Assembly (NCBI GenBank): GCA_035531475.1
Contig: DATKST010000151.1
Location: 1 to 64,000, forward strand
Direction: 5' to 3'
From: CALCEB01 sp035531475
GTDB lineage: Bacteria > Acidobacteriota > Terriglobia > UBA7540
Length of the DNA stretch: 64,000 bases
Part shown: positions 55,113 to 63,301 of the stretch, one piece after another
Numbering within the stretch: position 1 is the stretch's first letter
Layout: the number at the start of each line of letters is the position of its first letter
Made by a program: the position numbers and the translations under genes
Notes under the pieces: model-generated
What the model saw: the letters and a program-made list of their open reading frames with translations, nothing else
Database searches by the model: none
Told to the model about the DNA's origin: nothing

Positions 55113-56345
55113 GTGAGGCGATTCATTTTTCGGGGACCAACCCTGCGCCAGGAACGCATCATTTCCAAGCCCGCCGCGAGCGCCGGCCCCACTCCTCAAG
55201 CCGCATGGGGTCAAAGGCTCGTTGGCGCCGTCCTGCTTGGCGCAACGTTACTGCTGTTGGCCAGCGCCCGCCTTCGCGCTCAGGGGATGAAAGTGATCGT
55301 GGACCAGGACGCGCGCGGCCCAGCCACCACAGACCTTCAATCGATTCTTGTATTCCTCGAATCCCGGCAATTCAACGTTCTCGGCATCACCACGGTCAGC
55401 GGCGACCAGTGGATGAAGGAAGAAACGGCACACACCTTGCGCTTGCTTGAGATCGCCGGACGCACCGACGTGCCGGTGGTTGAAGGTGCGGAGTTTCCCC
55501 TACTCAATTCCAAAGCGGAATCCGAGCGATGGGAAGCGCTTTACGGAAAACTCGGATACAAGGGCTGCTGGAACGATCCGGGCAAAACGCCGGCGCCACA
55601 CCAGCCGGTGTGGATGAAACCCTATCATCCGCCGGACGTGGTTCCACCCTTGCCCGAGGGTAACCCCCACACCAAGCCATTTCCTGGAAGCGCCGCAGAT
55701 TTCATCATTAAGATGGTGCACCGCTATCCCGGCGAAGTCACCATCTGGGCTGGCGGCCCCTTGACCAATATTGCGCTCGCGTTGCGCCTGGACCCGGAAG
55801 TTGCGACACTTGCTCGCCAATTGGTCCTGATGGGAAGTGGAATGTACAGCGATCAGGGCGGCATCGGCGGCGGCGGCGGGCGGCGCGAATTCAACTGGTG
55901 GTTTGATCCCGAGGCGGTGCGCATAGTCATGCGGTCGCCCTGGAAGAAGATCACGATCACGCCCATTGATGTTTCCGTCAAAACCCGCCTGAGCCGGCAA
56001 ATGATTGCGGAGATCGGCAAAACGCAAACCCCCGTCGCCCAATACCTGGCGAAGTTTGCTGAGCCCGAATACATGTGGGATGAGCTTGCCGCCGCGGCCT
56101 TGATTGACCCATCGATCATCACCCGAACCCAGCAGCTTTACGTAGACATCGACGTCAGCCACGGGCCGAGCTACGGTGAAACGCTCTTTTGGGGACGGAA
56201 AGCAGAGCTTCCTCCCTATGAAAGTCTGGCCACCGTGCAATTTGACGTCAATGCTCCAAAGTTCTATGGCTTGTTCGTAAAGCTGATGACAGAATCGCCA
56301 CGCGCCGCAAGCTCGACCCGGGCAGGAGAAAACGCCGGCCGCTGA
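55113..56345 (+). CDS. Exported nucleoside hydrolase (IUNH family)
   Basis: This 410-aa enzyme splits N-ribosidic bonds to give base plus ribose. A GTG start opens a long n-region followed by a hydrophobic signal (LVGAVLLGATLLLLASARLRAQ). The calcium-binding motif is VDQDARGPATTDL, a variant of the family DxDxxxDD; WAGGPLTNIALALRLDPEVA is the conserved second block. It is longer than cytosolic members (about 310 aa) and is probably periplasmic. It is convergent with a hexuronate-type MFS gene. Confidence 0.85.
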   Translation: MRRFIFRGPTLRQERIISKPAASAGPTPQAAWGQRLVGAVLLGATLLLLASARLRAQGMKVIVDQDARGPATTDLQSILVFLESRQFNVLGITTVSGDQWMKEETAHTLRLLEIAGRTDVPVVEGAEFPLLNSKAESERWEALYGKLGYKGCWNDPGKTPAPHQPVWMKPYHPPDVVPPLPEGNPHTKPFPGSAADFIIKMVHRYPGEVTIWAGGPLTNIALALRLDPEVATLARQLVLMGSGMYSDQGGIGGGGGRREFNWWFDPEAVRIVMRSPWKKITITPIDVSVKTRLSRQMIAEIGKTQTPVAQYLAKFAEPEYMWDELAAAALIDPSIITRTQQLYVDIDVSHGPSYGETLFWGRKAELPPYESLATVQFDVNAPKFYGLFVKLMTESPRAASSTRAGENAGR

Positions 56346-56444
56346 CGACGGGGCAAGCGGAGGACGAGTCTTCCTCTACCAGAGGGCAGGCGATGGAGCG
56401 AGTCCTGTTTCGAGCGGGATTTACGGTTCAGCCCAAACAAATCC

Positions 56445-57797
56445 TCATGCCCGGCCCTCGCCGCGAATCAGGGTAAGGACCGCGACGGTGGCGAGAAGCG
56501 GTAGAATTCCGGCGCCGGCAAAGGCGGGGAAATAGGAAAACGAGTCAACGATTCGTCCTACGGCAAGCATGAAGAGCGCGCTCACCAAGCCCGCCGCGAA
56601 GCCGCTCAGCCCTGTCACCGAAGCTACTTTTTCCGGAGGAAAGAGGTCAGAGGGAAACGTCAGTCCCATGGTGGACCAGCTTGCGTAGGCCCACACGGCC
56701 AGGCTGATGAGTCCTAAAGCCATCAAGGGTGAATGGACGCGGGCTGCCGGGATTCCTGCAAGAATCGGCAAAGAACTCAGAACGCACACCCATTTGCGCG
56801 CCCGGATCACGGGCATTCCTCGCCGGATCAGGCGGCCGGAAACAAAACCGCCGGTGAAGTTGCCGATGTCCGCGGCAATGAAGGGAATCCAGGCGAAGGC
56901 GGCAATTTGCCTCAGATTAAAGCCCCGGGCGTCACTCAAATATTGCGGAAGCCAGAAGACGTAGAACCACCAGATCGGATCGGTCAGGGCTTTCCCTATT
57001 ACGATGCCCCAAGTATTGCGGTCGGCGAGCAGTCCTCGCCAGCTCCAACGTTCGGATCGGACTGGCATACCCGGCGCGGCTCGCCCCGCCTCGACCCATT
57101 CTTTTTCCTCCAAGCTGAGTCTTGGGTGTTGCGTAACCGGATAGTACGTCCGCAACCAGATAAAGAGCCAACCGAACCCCAGGATTCCCGAAAGGGCAAA
57201 GGCCCAGCGCCATCCCCAAGCCAGCGCAATCCAGGGAATCACCAGCGAGGCGAGTGCCCCGCCAACGCTCGACCCACTGTCAAAGATGGCAACCGCCAGA
57301 CCCCGCTCCTGCGCCGGAAACCATTCAGAGACGACTTTACTTGCGCCTGGCCAGTTGCATCCCTCGCCCATTCCGAGCAGGAAGCGGAAGACTTCGAAGC
57401 TTTGGACTGAATGAGCGAGTCCTGTCAGCACGCTCACCAATGACCACCAAGCCACCGCCAAAGCCAGACCCAAACGCGCGCCAACCCAGTCGAGCAAGAT
57501 GCCGCCTACCAGCCAAGTGAGAGCGTAGGAGACTTGAAAGGCAAAGAATACTCGCCCCAGCGCGGTATGGCTCATGTGAAATTCGCGGGTGATGGCGGGC
57601 GCCAGAACGGAAAGCGTTTGCCGGTTGATGTAATTGATGACGGTGGAAAGGAAGAGTGTCCAAACAATCCACCAGCGCACCCGCTTCGTGACCCGCCGGC
57701 CCGGGACTCTGGCGGGGACCGTAGCAGCCGACGGAACGGCAATGGAAGAAGACGCTGCCGCCGGCCGGCCCTCGGTGTTTGCGCTTGGCTTAAGCAT
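56445..57797 (-). CDS. MFS transporter, anion:cation symporter family (hexuronate-type)
   Basis: This 450-aa protein has 12 predicted transmembrane helices. LSTVINYINRQTLSVLAPAI and GGILLDWVGARLGLALAVAWW are ACS-family signatures, and FRFLLGMGEGCNWPGASKVV is typical of hexuronate/galactonate transporters (ExuT group). It probably imports sugar acids with protons or sodium. A basic cytoplasmic N-tail of ~40 aa precedes the first helix. A truncated family A MITE lies 35 bp upstream of its start. Confidence 0.88.
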   Translation of the reverse strand: MLKPSANTEGRPAAASSSIAVPSAATVPARVPGRRVTKRVRWWIVWTLFLSTVINYINRQTLSVLAPAITREFHMSHTALGRVFFAFQVSYALTWLVGGILLDWVGARLGLALAVAWWSLVSVLTGLAHSVQSFEVFRFLLGMGEGCNWPGASKVVSEWFPAQERGLAVAIFDSGSSVGGALASLVIPWIALAWGWRWAFALSGILGFGWLFIWLRTYYPVTQHPRLSLEEKEWVEAGRAAPGMPVRSERWSWRGLLADRNTWGIVIGKALTDPIWWFYVFWLPQYLSDARGFNLRQIAAFAWIPFIAADIGNFTGGFVSGRLIRRGMPVIRARKWVCVLSSLPILAGIPAARVHSPLMALGLISLAVWAYASWSTMGLTFPSDLFPPEKVASVTGLSGFAAGLVSALFMLAVGRIVDSFSYFPAFAGAGILPLLATVAVLTLIRGEGRA

Positions 57798-57831
57798 GAT
57801 TGCAGCCGTAGTCCCAAAGAGAGGTTTAGCC

Positions 57832-57957
57832 CCAATACTGTTCAGTTAAGGCGAAACTCATGATGTTGATGTCAGAGGCGTCGCCTGGCCCCTCACCCCG
57901 GCCCTCTCCCCGCAGGCGGGAAGAGGGAGAACCGCGCAACGGAGGGTAAGGGGTGAT
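57832..57957. mobile_element. MITE family A copy A4, right end missing
   Basis: The left end CCAATACTGTTCAGTTAAG and the interior (GATGTTGATGTCAGAGGCG, CTCTCCCCGC) match A1. The right inverted repeat has been lost after GTAAGGGGTGAT. It lies in the promoter region of the MFS gene. Confidence 0.8.
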
Positions 57958-58067
57958 TGAAGCTCGTTTCAAGAATACGTCACCGTCATTGCGAATAGCA
58001 GTACTTTGCCAAAGATATTTGAGATTTGGCTAGATACAACGAAGTAAGTCGGCGGCGGTCATTCGCT

Positions 58068-58120
58068 GTAGCGCCGCTCTATGAGCGGCGAAATCCGCCG
58101 GTCACAGACCGGCGCTACAA
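58068..58120. repeat. Nested hairpin TGTAGCGCCG...CGGCGCTACA
   Basis: TGTAGCGCCGCTC and GGCGCTACA form the outer stem, with ATCCGCCGGTC...GACCGGCG inside. It matches the element at 17909-17964. Confidence 0.6.
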
Positions 58121-58175
58121 TCTTGGATCGCCGCCAACATACTGCCCACTGTATAGATTCCACTGCCTTCCGCCG

Positions 58176-58552
58176 TCAACCCCGCGCCCATCCTTTGTCT
58201 CGCTTGCCCAGCGGGTTCCGATGGCGGTCAGCGACGACGGTCACTTGCATATCGCGCCCGAGCCGCACCACTTGCTGGACCAGATCTTTACCAAAGAAAA
58301 GTTGAAGCCTTGAAGTTCCTGCGGAGCGAGCGACAAAAATCTGGGCGACTTGATGCATCCGGGCAAACTCAACCAACGCTTCCGCCGCATCGTTTCCTTT
58401 CAGCGTCAGCGTTTCAATGTGGAGGTTACGGGCGAAATTCATATGCCTCTCGATCGCGGCGCGATCCTCCGTAGAGAGGTGGGTGTCGCCGGCTTCCGGC
58501 TGAACGGAAATCGCAAAGCAGTCCGCTTGGATATAATCCGCCACGCGCCGGG
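58176..58552 (-). pseudogene. KdpD-type Usp domain fragment truncated by a repeat element
   Basis: The frame reads RRVADYIQADCFAISVQPEAG and HIETLTLKGNDAAEALVEFARMH, then IFVARSAGTSRLQLFFGKDL. This is the universal-stress-like domain found inside KdpD sensor kinases. The sensor and kinase parts are absent on both sides. Codons upstream of about 58552 derive from a family C repeat, which shows where the gene was cut. No start with a ribosome site is evident. Confidence 0.7.
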
Positions 58553-58668
58553 ACGGCGGTGTCGCGGCTCTGTTTGCTGTTGCGGCGCTTTTTGAGCGCC
58601 GGAAACCATTGAGAAATAGAGTTCGGCGATCACAGACCGCCGCAACCGCATTGAGTGGGGCCGGGTTC
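58553..58668. repeat. Family C repeat abutting the KdpD fragment
   Basis: GTCGCGGCTCTGTTTGCTG at the left and CACAGACCGCCGCAACCGC at the right, with GAGCGCCGGAAACCATTGAG between, match C2 at 50727-50835. It is diverged, so it is an older copy. Confidence 0.6.
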
Positions 58669-58684
58669 ACGGAGCACGTCTATT

Positions 58685-58721
58685 TTGGGAAACTCTGCGG
58701 TTTCGTGTACAATTTGACGCC
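58685..58721 (+). promoter_or_regulatory. Promoter of the YceH gene, leaderless type
   Basis: TTGGGA (58685-58690), a 17-bp spacer and TACAAT (58708-58713) lie 8 nt before the GTG at 58722. No Shine-Dalgarno is visible. Confidence 0.55.
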
Positions 58722-59384
58722 GTGAATTTCCTTCTGAGTGACATTGAGGCGAGAGTGCTGGGATCATTGGTGGAAAAGGAGATTACCACTCCGGATTACT
58801 ACCCGCTCTCGTTGAACGCGCTTCTCAATGCGTGCAACCAGAAATCCAATCGCGATCCGGTGATGAACCTGGACGAAGACGCTGTGGAGGAGGCGTTGCA
58901 AGGCTTGAATGAAAAAGAGCTGGCAGGAGCAGCCCAAAGCACTGAGAGCCGCGTAACCAAGTACGAACACCGGCTGCAAGAAACTTTCAACTTCTACCGC
59001 CACGAGGTCGCGGTCCTGTGCGTGCTGCTCTTGCGAGGGCCTCAAACACCCGGCGAGCTGCGCGGCCGCAGCGAGCGCATGCACCCCTTTGAAGATTTGG
59101 ACCAGGTCCAATCCACATTGCAGCGCCTGATGAAGCGCGAACCGCCGCTGGTCAAAATGCTTCCCCGTCAGCCCGGGACCAAAGAGGCGCGTTACGCCCA
59201 TCTTCTCTCGGGCGACGTGGCATTCGGGGAGCCCGAGCTGGCGACGGAAGCAGCAATAGCAATCACCAGCCATTCTGCCATCGGAGAGCGGATGGCGCGT
59301 TGCGAAGAGGAAATCGCGGGGCTGAGGCGAGAGTTGCAAGACTTAAAACAGCAGTTCGCGGATTTCCGCAAGCAGTTTGAGTAG
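58722..59384 (+). CDS. YceH-family (DUF480) protein
   Basis: This 220-aa protein matches YceH/DUF480: EARVLGSLVEKEITTPDYYP and LSLNALLNACNQKSNRDPV are the first winged-helix motif, and LLRGPQTPGELRGRSERMHPF the second. A C-terminal coiled coil (EIAGLRRELQDLKQQFADFR) follows. Function is not established; two winged helices suggest nucleic-acid binding. It starts with GTG behind its own promoter. Confidence 0.9.
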   Translation: MNFLLSDIEARVLGSLVEKEITTPDYYPLSLNALLNACNQKSNRDPVMNLDEDAVEEALQGLNEKELAGAAQSTESRVTKYEHRLQETFNFYRHEVAVLCVLLLRGPQTPGELRGRSERMHPFEDLDQVQSTLQRLMKREPPLVKMLPRQPGTKEARYAHLLSGDVAFGEPELATEAAIAITSHSAIGERMARCEEEIAGLRRELQDLKQQFADFRKQFE

Positions 59385-59484
59385 GAATGGAACGGGCGCC
59401 AGCGTTTCAGAAGGGCGCGGCCAGGCAAAAGCAGCAGCAGAACAGCGGCCCGCTGTGATCCCTGGCAAATGGTGATGGATTGCC

Positions 59485-60195
59485 TTGAATCAGACTCCGG
59501 GGCTTGAACTTGAAGTGATCTGCTGCACGGTGGAGGATGCAATCGCCGCCAGCCAGGGCGGGGCAACGCGCCTGGAAGTGACCGTTCAACTGGATCTAGC
59601 CGGACTAACACCCCCGCTCGAGTTGGTGCGGGCTATCCTCCAGAGTGTCCCGGTCCCGGCCCGTGTCATGTTGCGGGAGCGGGCTGGTTTTGAGGTTGGC
59701 AGTCCTGACGATCTTGAAAGCCTGCGACGCCTCGCCAGGCAGTTTGCCACAATGGGCGTCGATGGCCTGGTCACCGGCTATGTTAAGGATGGCCGGCTGG
59801 ATGTTGCCGGTCTTCGGTCAATTCTTGCGGAGGTTCCTCAGACATGCTTCACGATCCATCATGCTATTGAGACAACCGGCGATCCCCTGGCTGCCCTCCA
59901 ATCGATCCGTGAGTTCGGGAATGCCGATCGATGTCTTGTCCACGGTGGCTACGGAACGGTGAAGGAGCGAATTGCCCGGCTCCAGGAGTATCGCAAGGCG
60001 CTTGGCCCGGAGCGGAGGCTCATCCTGGGCGGGAGACTGAACCTGCCTTCGCTTCCAGAATTTGTTCGAGGGACGGAAATCACTGAGATCCATCTGGGCC
60101 GCGCGGTGAGGACGCCCGAGCGCACAGAAGGGCGGGTCGATGCGGCGAAGGTCCGGAGTGCGATGCGGCTTCTTCAGTCCTGTTGTGGCCGTTGA
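59485..60195 (+). CDS. cutC: CutC-family TIM-barrel protein
   Basis: This 236-aa protein belongs to the CutC family, once linked to copper tolerance but of uncertain biochemical role. LEVICCTVEDAIAASQGGATRLEV is the first barrel strand-helix unit, MGVDGLVTGYVKDGRLD the family motif, and FTIHHAIETTGDPLAAL carries the conserved His pair region. The TTG start is the only in-frame candidate that fits the conserved N-terminus. It is upstream of the SIS-amidohydrolase-YjbQ cluster. Confidence 0.85.
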   Translation: MNQTPGLELEVICCTVEDAIAASQGGATRLEVTVQLDLAGLTPPLELVRAILQSVPVPARVMLRERAGFEVGSPDDLESLRRLARQFATMGVDGLVTGYVKDGRLDVAGLRSILAEVPQTCFTIHHAIETTGDPLAALQSIREFGNADRCLVHGGYGTVKERIARLQEYRKALGPERRLILGGRLNLPSLPEFVRGTEITEIHLGRAVRTPERTEGRVDAAKVRSAMRLLQSCCGR

Positions 60196-60635
60196 TTATC
60201 AGATTGGTTGGAGCAGCCCACACCCTGTGACGGGAGACCAAAAAGCCGGCCGGCGCGATAACGGCACGGTTTCAACCGCGCCCTTGCTGCCGGATGATCC
60301 ATCGTAAACAATCCCGGTTGAGTAAGAGTAGGAACAAGGGGAAGGCCAGAAGCTTCGATAGAAGACCAATGTTTCTTGACAGCGCGGAAGGCAAATGTTA
60401 AAAAAGAACTGAAATAAAGCGCTTTACTAAGGCGGGCCGGCCTGCGGCTCAACCGTCACTCTTCGGGGGTCTGCAAACATGGATCTCCGCGGAGAGTCAC
60501 AGGAGAGAAGCCCAAAGCCTCGCCAAGCCATGCCAAGGGTGGAGAAGCAGGGTGGAGGCGTTGTCCACTTGCCTGGCGGCAGGGCTGGCTGGATTTCTGG
60601 GCGGCAGCTTTCTTCAGGAGCAAAGGAAAAATTTC
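60196..60635. other. Leader region of the SIS gene
   Basis: The gap holds a promoter/operator (see 60376-60426) and a ribosome site AAAGGA about 8 nt before the ATG at 60636. In the leader from about 60480 to 60600 a short in-frame extension exists but lacks conservation signals, so it is treated as untranslated. Confidence 0.4.
60376..60426 (+). promoter_or_regulatory. Promoter with palindromic TAAAGCGCTTTA operator
   Basis: TTGACA (60376-60381) and a TAAAAA box (60399-60404, 17-bp spacer) are followed by the perfect 12-bp palindrome TAAAGCGCTTTA at 60415-60426. The core equals the one at 54835-54842, which points to one LacI-type regulator for both sites. The regulator gene is not in the window. 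Confidence 0.5.
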
Positions 60636-61709
60636 ATGTTGGAAGGGATTGCAAACCCCGGCGCACTCACAGAAACCGAAATCCTGTCGGAGCCCCGTTG
60701 CTGGAAGGAATGTTTACAGGTTTTGGAGGGGAACGATGAGATTGGCCCGTTTTTGGACCGCTCTGCATCCTTTCCGGAATGGCTATTCATCGGATGCGGG
60801 TCCAGCTACTACGTCGCTCAATCCGCCGCAAGGAGCTGGACGGCAATAACAGGACTGCGCGCGCATGCGATTCCGGCTTCGGAATTGCTCTTTTTTCCCG
60901 AGCTGATTTTGAGGGACAATGCAGCCGTTCAGCCGGTCCTCATCTCCCGGTCAGGGACCACCTCGGAAATCCTGAAGGCCGCGGAATACTTGCATTCAGC
61001 CGGCATCCGCACCCTTGCCATTAGTTGTTCCCCAGGTCAAAAGCTTGAAGATCTCGCCACCACCACGTTGTGTCTGGCGCCCGCCGATGAAGCGAGCACG
61101 GTAATGACCCGGTCTTTCACCTCCATGCTGATAGGACTTCAATTCCTTGCGGCGCGGCGTGCAACCAAGCCGAAGTTTGCGGAATCCCTGCAGAGATTGG
61201 CCGACGGTTCCCAAGCCATCCTGGAACCGATGGCCGGGCGCATCCGCGAATTCGCTGAATTCCATAGTTTTTCGGATTTCGTTTTTCTTGGTCAGGGTCC
61301 CTTTTACGGCCTGGCCTGCGAGGGGGCGCTGAAGGTGCAAGAGATGTCTTGTTCATACTCCCAGAGCTTCCACACTTTGGAGTTCCGTCACGGGCCGAAG
61401 TCTATTGTGAGCCCTGAGACATTAATTTGCTTCCTGCTTTCGGAAAAGGGTAATTCTGCGGAACGGGAACTTCTGGAAGAAGTGAAAGGTCTTGGCGGCT
61501 CGACTCTGGCGATTTGCAATCATGCGGATTCGAAGATTCGAGGATCGGCAGACCTGCTGATTGAAATCCAACTGGAGATCGAAGAAATCGCGCGTTTGGC
61601 CGCCTTCGTCCTTCCATGCCAACTCTTGGGCCTCTATACCGGACTGAAAAAAGGACACGATCCGGACCGGCCGAAAAACCTGAGTCGGGTCGTCGTGCTC
61701 AATGACTAA
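60636..61709 (+). CDS. Double-SIS sugar-phosphate isomerase/deaminase (GlmS/AgaS-like)
   Basis: This 357-aa protein has two SIS domains and no glutaminase domain. IGCGSSYYVAQSAARSW and LISRSGTTSEILKAAEYL form the sugar-phosphate site of SIS1. GALKVQEMSCSYSQSFHTLEF and RHGPKSIV supply the isomerase Glu and His. The end, KKGHDPDRPKNLSRVVVLN, parallels GlmS. It differs clearly from the SIS protein at 28.9 kb and may act on another keto-amino sugar, such as tagatose- or fructose-type phosphates. AAAGGA sets the start. Confidence 0.85.
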   Translation: MLEGIANPGALTETEILSEPRCWKECLQVLEGNDEIGPFLDRSASFPEWLFIGCGSSYYVAQSAARSWTAITGLRAHAIPASELLFFPELILRDNAAVQPVLISRSGTTSEILKAAEYLHSAGIRTLAISCSPGQKLEDLATTTLCLAPADEASTVMTRSFTSMLIGLQFLAARRATKPKFAESLQRLADGSQAILEPMAGRIREFAEFHSFSDFVFLGQGPFYGLACEGALKVQEMSCSYSQSFHTLEFRHGPKSIVSPETLICFLLSEKGNSAERELLEEVKGLGGSTLAICNHADSKIRGSADLLIEIQLEIEEIARLAAFVLPCQLLGLYTGLKKGHDPDRPKNLSRVVVLND

Positions 61710-61802
61710 AGCCGGGAACCGGTGCGGCATGACCGCGGATTGTTGCGGCGCGAAACCCTTCAATCGATTTCCGGCCCGCCAACGCCGGCCTGGAGACGCT
61801 CA

Positions 61803-62654
61803 ATGATTGATTTCCACACGCACCCCGTCCTGATCCAAGAGCTTGCCGCCAAGTACCCGAACTACCATCGCATGGCGCGTGAGGTATTTCAGATTGGCAA
61901 CAACTTCCAGCCCCTCGAGACTTTTTTCTTGCAGATGGACGTCGCCGGAATTGACCAAGCGGTTCTTCTGCCCATCGATTGTGCCCGAGCCCGGGGGGAT
62001 TCCGTCAGTTCCAACCCACAGGTGGCGGAACTTTGCGCTGCCAGCCCCCGCTTCATCGGCTTCGCCAGCGTTGACCCGCTGAAAGAAGGTGCGGACCGCG
62101 AGCTGGAGCATGCCATCCAGCAGATGGGGCTTCGGGGCCTCAAGCTGGATGCGTCCCTTCAGGATTTTCAACCGGATGATAAAAAGGCGTTCGCCGTCTA
62201 CGAAGCCGCCGGGAGCTTGCGGATCCCCTTGCTCGTTCACACCGGAATGAGCTGGGCGCCGCAGACTCCGCTCGAGCTGGGACACCCGCTGCGCTTCGAG
62301 AAAGCGATCCGGCGTTTTCCCAAGCTCAATTTTATTCTCGCCCACTTCGCGTGGCCCTGGGTGTGGGAAGCGGCCGCTCTGGCGCTGAAATATCCCAATG
62401 TTTATCTGGACACTTCGTGCCTCTACTACGATAGCCCCCAGGAGTTTTTTCAATTCGTTTTCTCCAAACAGATTCCCACCACGGTGATTGAGCGGAGCCT
62501 GCGGAACAAGATCGTTTTCGGCTCCAATTATCCGCGCGTGGAAATCAAGAACATGGTTCATGCCTTGAAGACCTTGGGACTGACGGGAGGTTGCACGGCC
62601 AGAATTCTGAAAATGACGGCGGAAAGTTTGTTGGCGGAGAGAGCCACGGCCTGA
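61803..62654 (+). CDS. Amidohydrolase_2-family metal-dependent hydrolase
   Basis: This 283-aa TIM-barrel protein starts MIDFHTHPVLIQ with the HxH metal motif. GLRGLKLDASLQDF, IPLLVHTGMSW and FILAHFAWPWVWEAA supply further ligands. The final motif reads VFGSNYPRVE with Asn where many relatives have Asp (FGSDxP). Members hydrolyse lactones, amides or decarboxylate aromatic acids; the substrate is unknown. It lies 93 bp after the SIS gene. Confidence 0.83.
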   Translation: MIDFHTHPVLIQELAAKYPNYHRMAREVFQIGNNFQPLETFFLQMDVAGIDQAVLLPIDCARARGDSVSSNPQVAELCAASPRFIGFASVDPLKEGADRELEHAIQQMGLRGLKLDASLQDFQPDDKKAFAVYEAAGSLRIPLLVHTGMSWAPQTPLELGHPLRFEKAIRRFPKLNFILAHFAWPWVWEAAALALKYPNVYLDTSCLYYDSPQEFFQFVFSKQIPTTVIERSLRNKIVFGSNYPRVEIKNMVHALKTLGLTGGCTARILKMTAESLLAERATA

Positions 62655-62675
62655 TGTTTCGCTCAACGCGCCGGG

Positions 62676-62717
62676 ACGGGCCTTGTGCCCGCCCGCGAAC
62701 GGCCACAAGGGTTCCCC
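62676..62717. repeat. Decayed family E palindrome (copy E3)
   Basis: GGCCTTGTGCCCGCCCGCG and the inverse GGCCACAAGGG retain the core of E1 but have lost the outer arms. Confidence 0.5.
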
Positions 62718-62750
62718 CAACAACATTTCAAGGGCAGAGCAGGCGCAACG

Positions 62751-63185
62751 ATGATCATCAAGCTTGAACGGATTAAGCTCCAGACTAAAAAATCCGAAGA
62801 GGCGGTCAACATCACGCCCCAGGTTGAAGAAGCGGTCCGCAATAGTGGCGTCAAAAACGGCATCGTCAACGTTCTCACCCTGCACACTTCTTCCGGCCTC
62901 CTGGTGACGGAGGGCATTCCTTGTCTTGAGGAAGATATTCTCACCCATTTCTCACGGCTGTTTCCGGAGGACGAAAACTATCATCACCGCCGTTACCTGG
63001 ACTATGACGGGCGCCTGGGATTCAATGCCGACACCCATTTGAAGAGCGTGATCGGCGGCATCCAGTGCATGTTTCCGGTTGAAAATGGAGCCCTTGTGAA
63101 AGGCTCGCGCCAAACCATTTACTTCATGGAATATGACGGCCCGCTGGAAAGAACTTACGTCATTCAGATTTTGGGTGAAGGCTGA
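62751..63185 (+). CDS. YjbQ-family protein (UPF0047)
   Basis: This 144-aa protein matches YjbQ: GIVNVLTLHTSSGLLVTEGI and ADTHLKSVIGGIQCMFPVENG include the conserved His residues, and QTIYFMEYDGPLERTYVIQI is the usual ending. Members show weak thiamine-phosphate synthase activity, but the physiological role is unclear. The ATG at 62751 fits the conserved N-terminus; the upstream part of the frame is repeat DNA. Confidence 0.9.
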   Translation: MIIKLERIKLQTKKSEEAVNITPQVEEAVRNSGVKNGIVNVLTLHTSSGLLVTEGIPCLEEDILTHFSRLFPEDENYHHRRYLDYDGRLGFNADTHLKSVIGGIQCMFPVENGALVKGSRQTIYFMEYDGPLERTYVIQILGEG

Positions 63186-63301
63186 TCCCGAGGATGAACC
63201 TGAAAATACATTGCGTAGAGCTTGCCGAATCGTCTTTCATCCAACAAGCTCGCGCACAGCCATTCCGCATCACGTTAAGATAAGCCGCCGGAGGCCGCGC
63301 C

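Noticed and set aside
61800..62948. 382-codon minus-strand frame
   Set aside because: It is antisense to the amidohydrolase and YjbQ genes.
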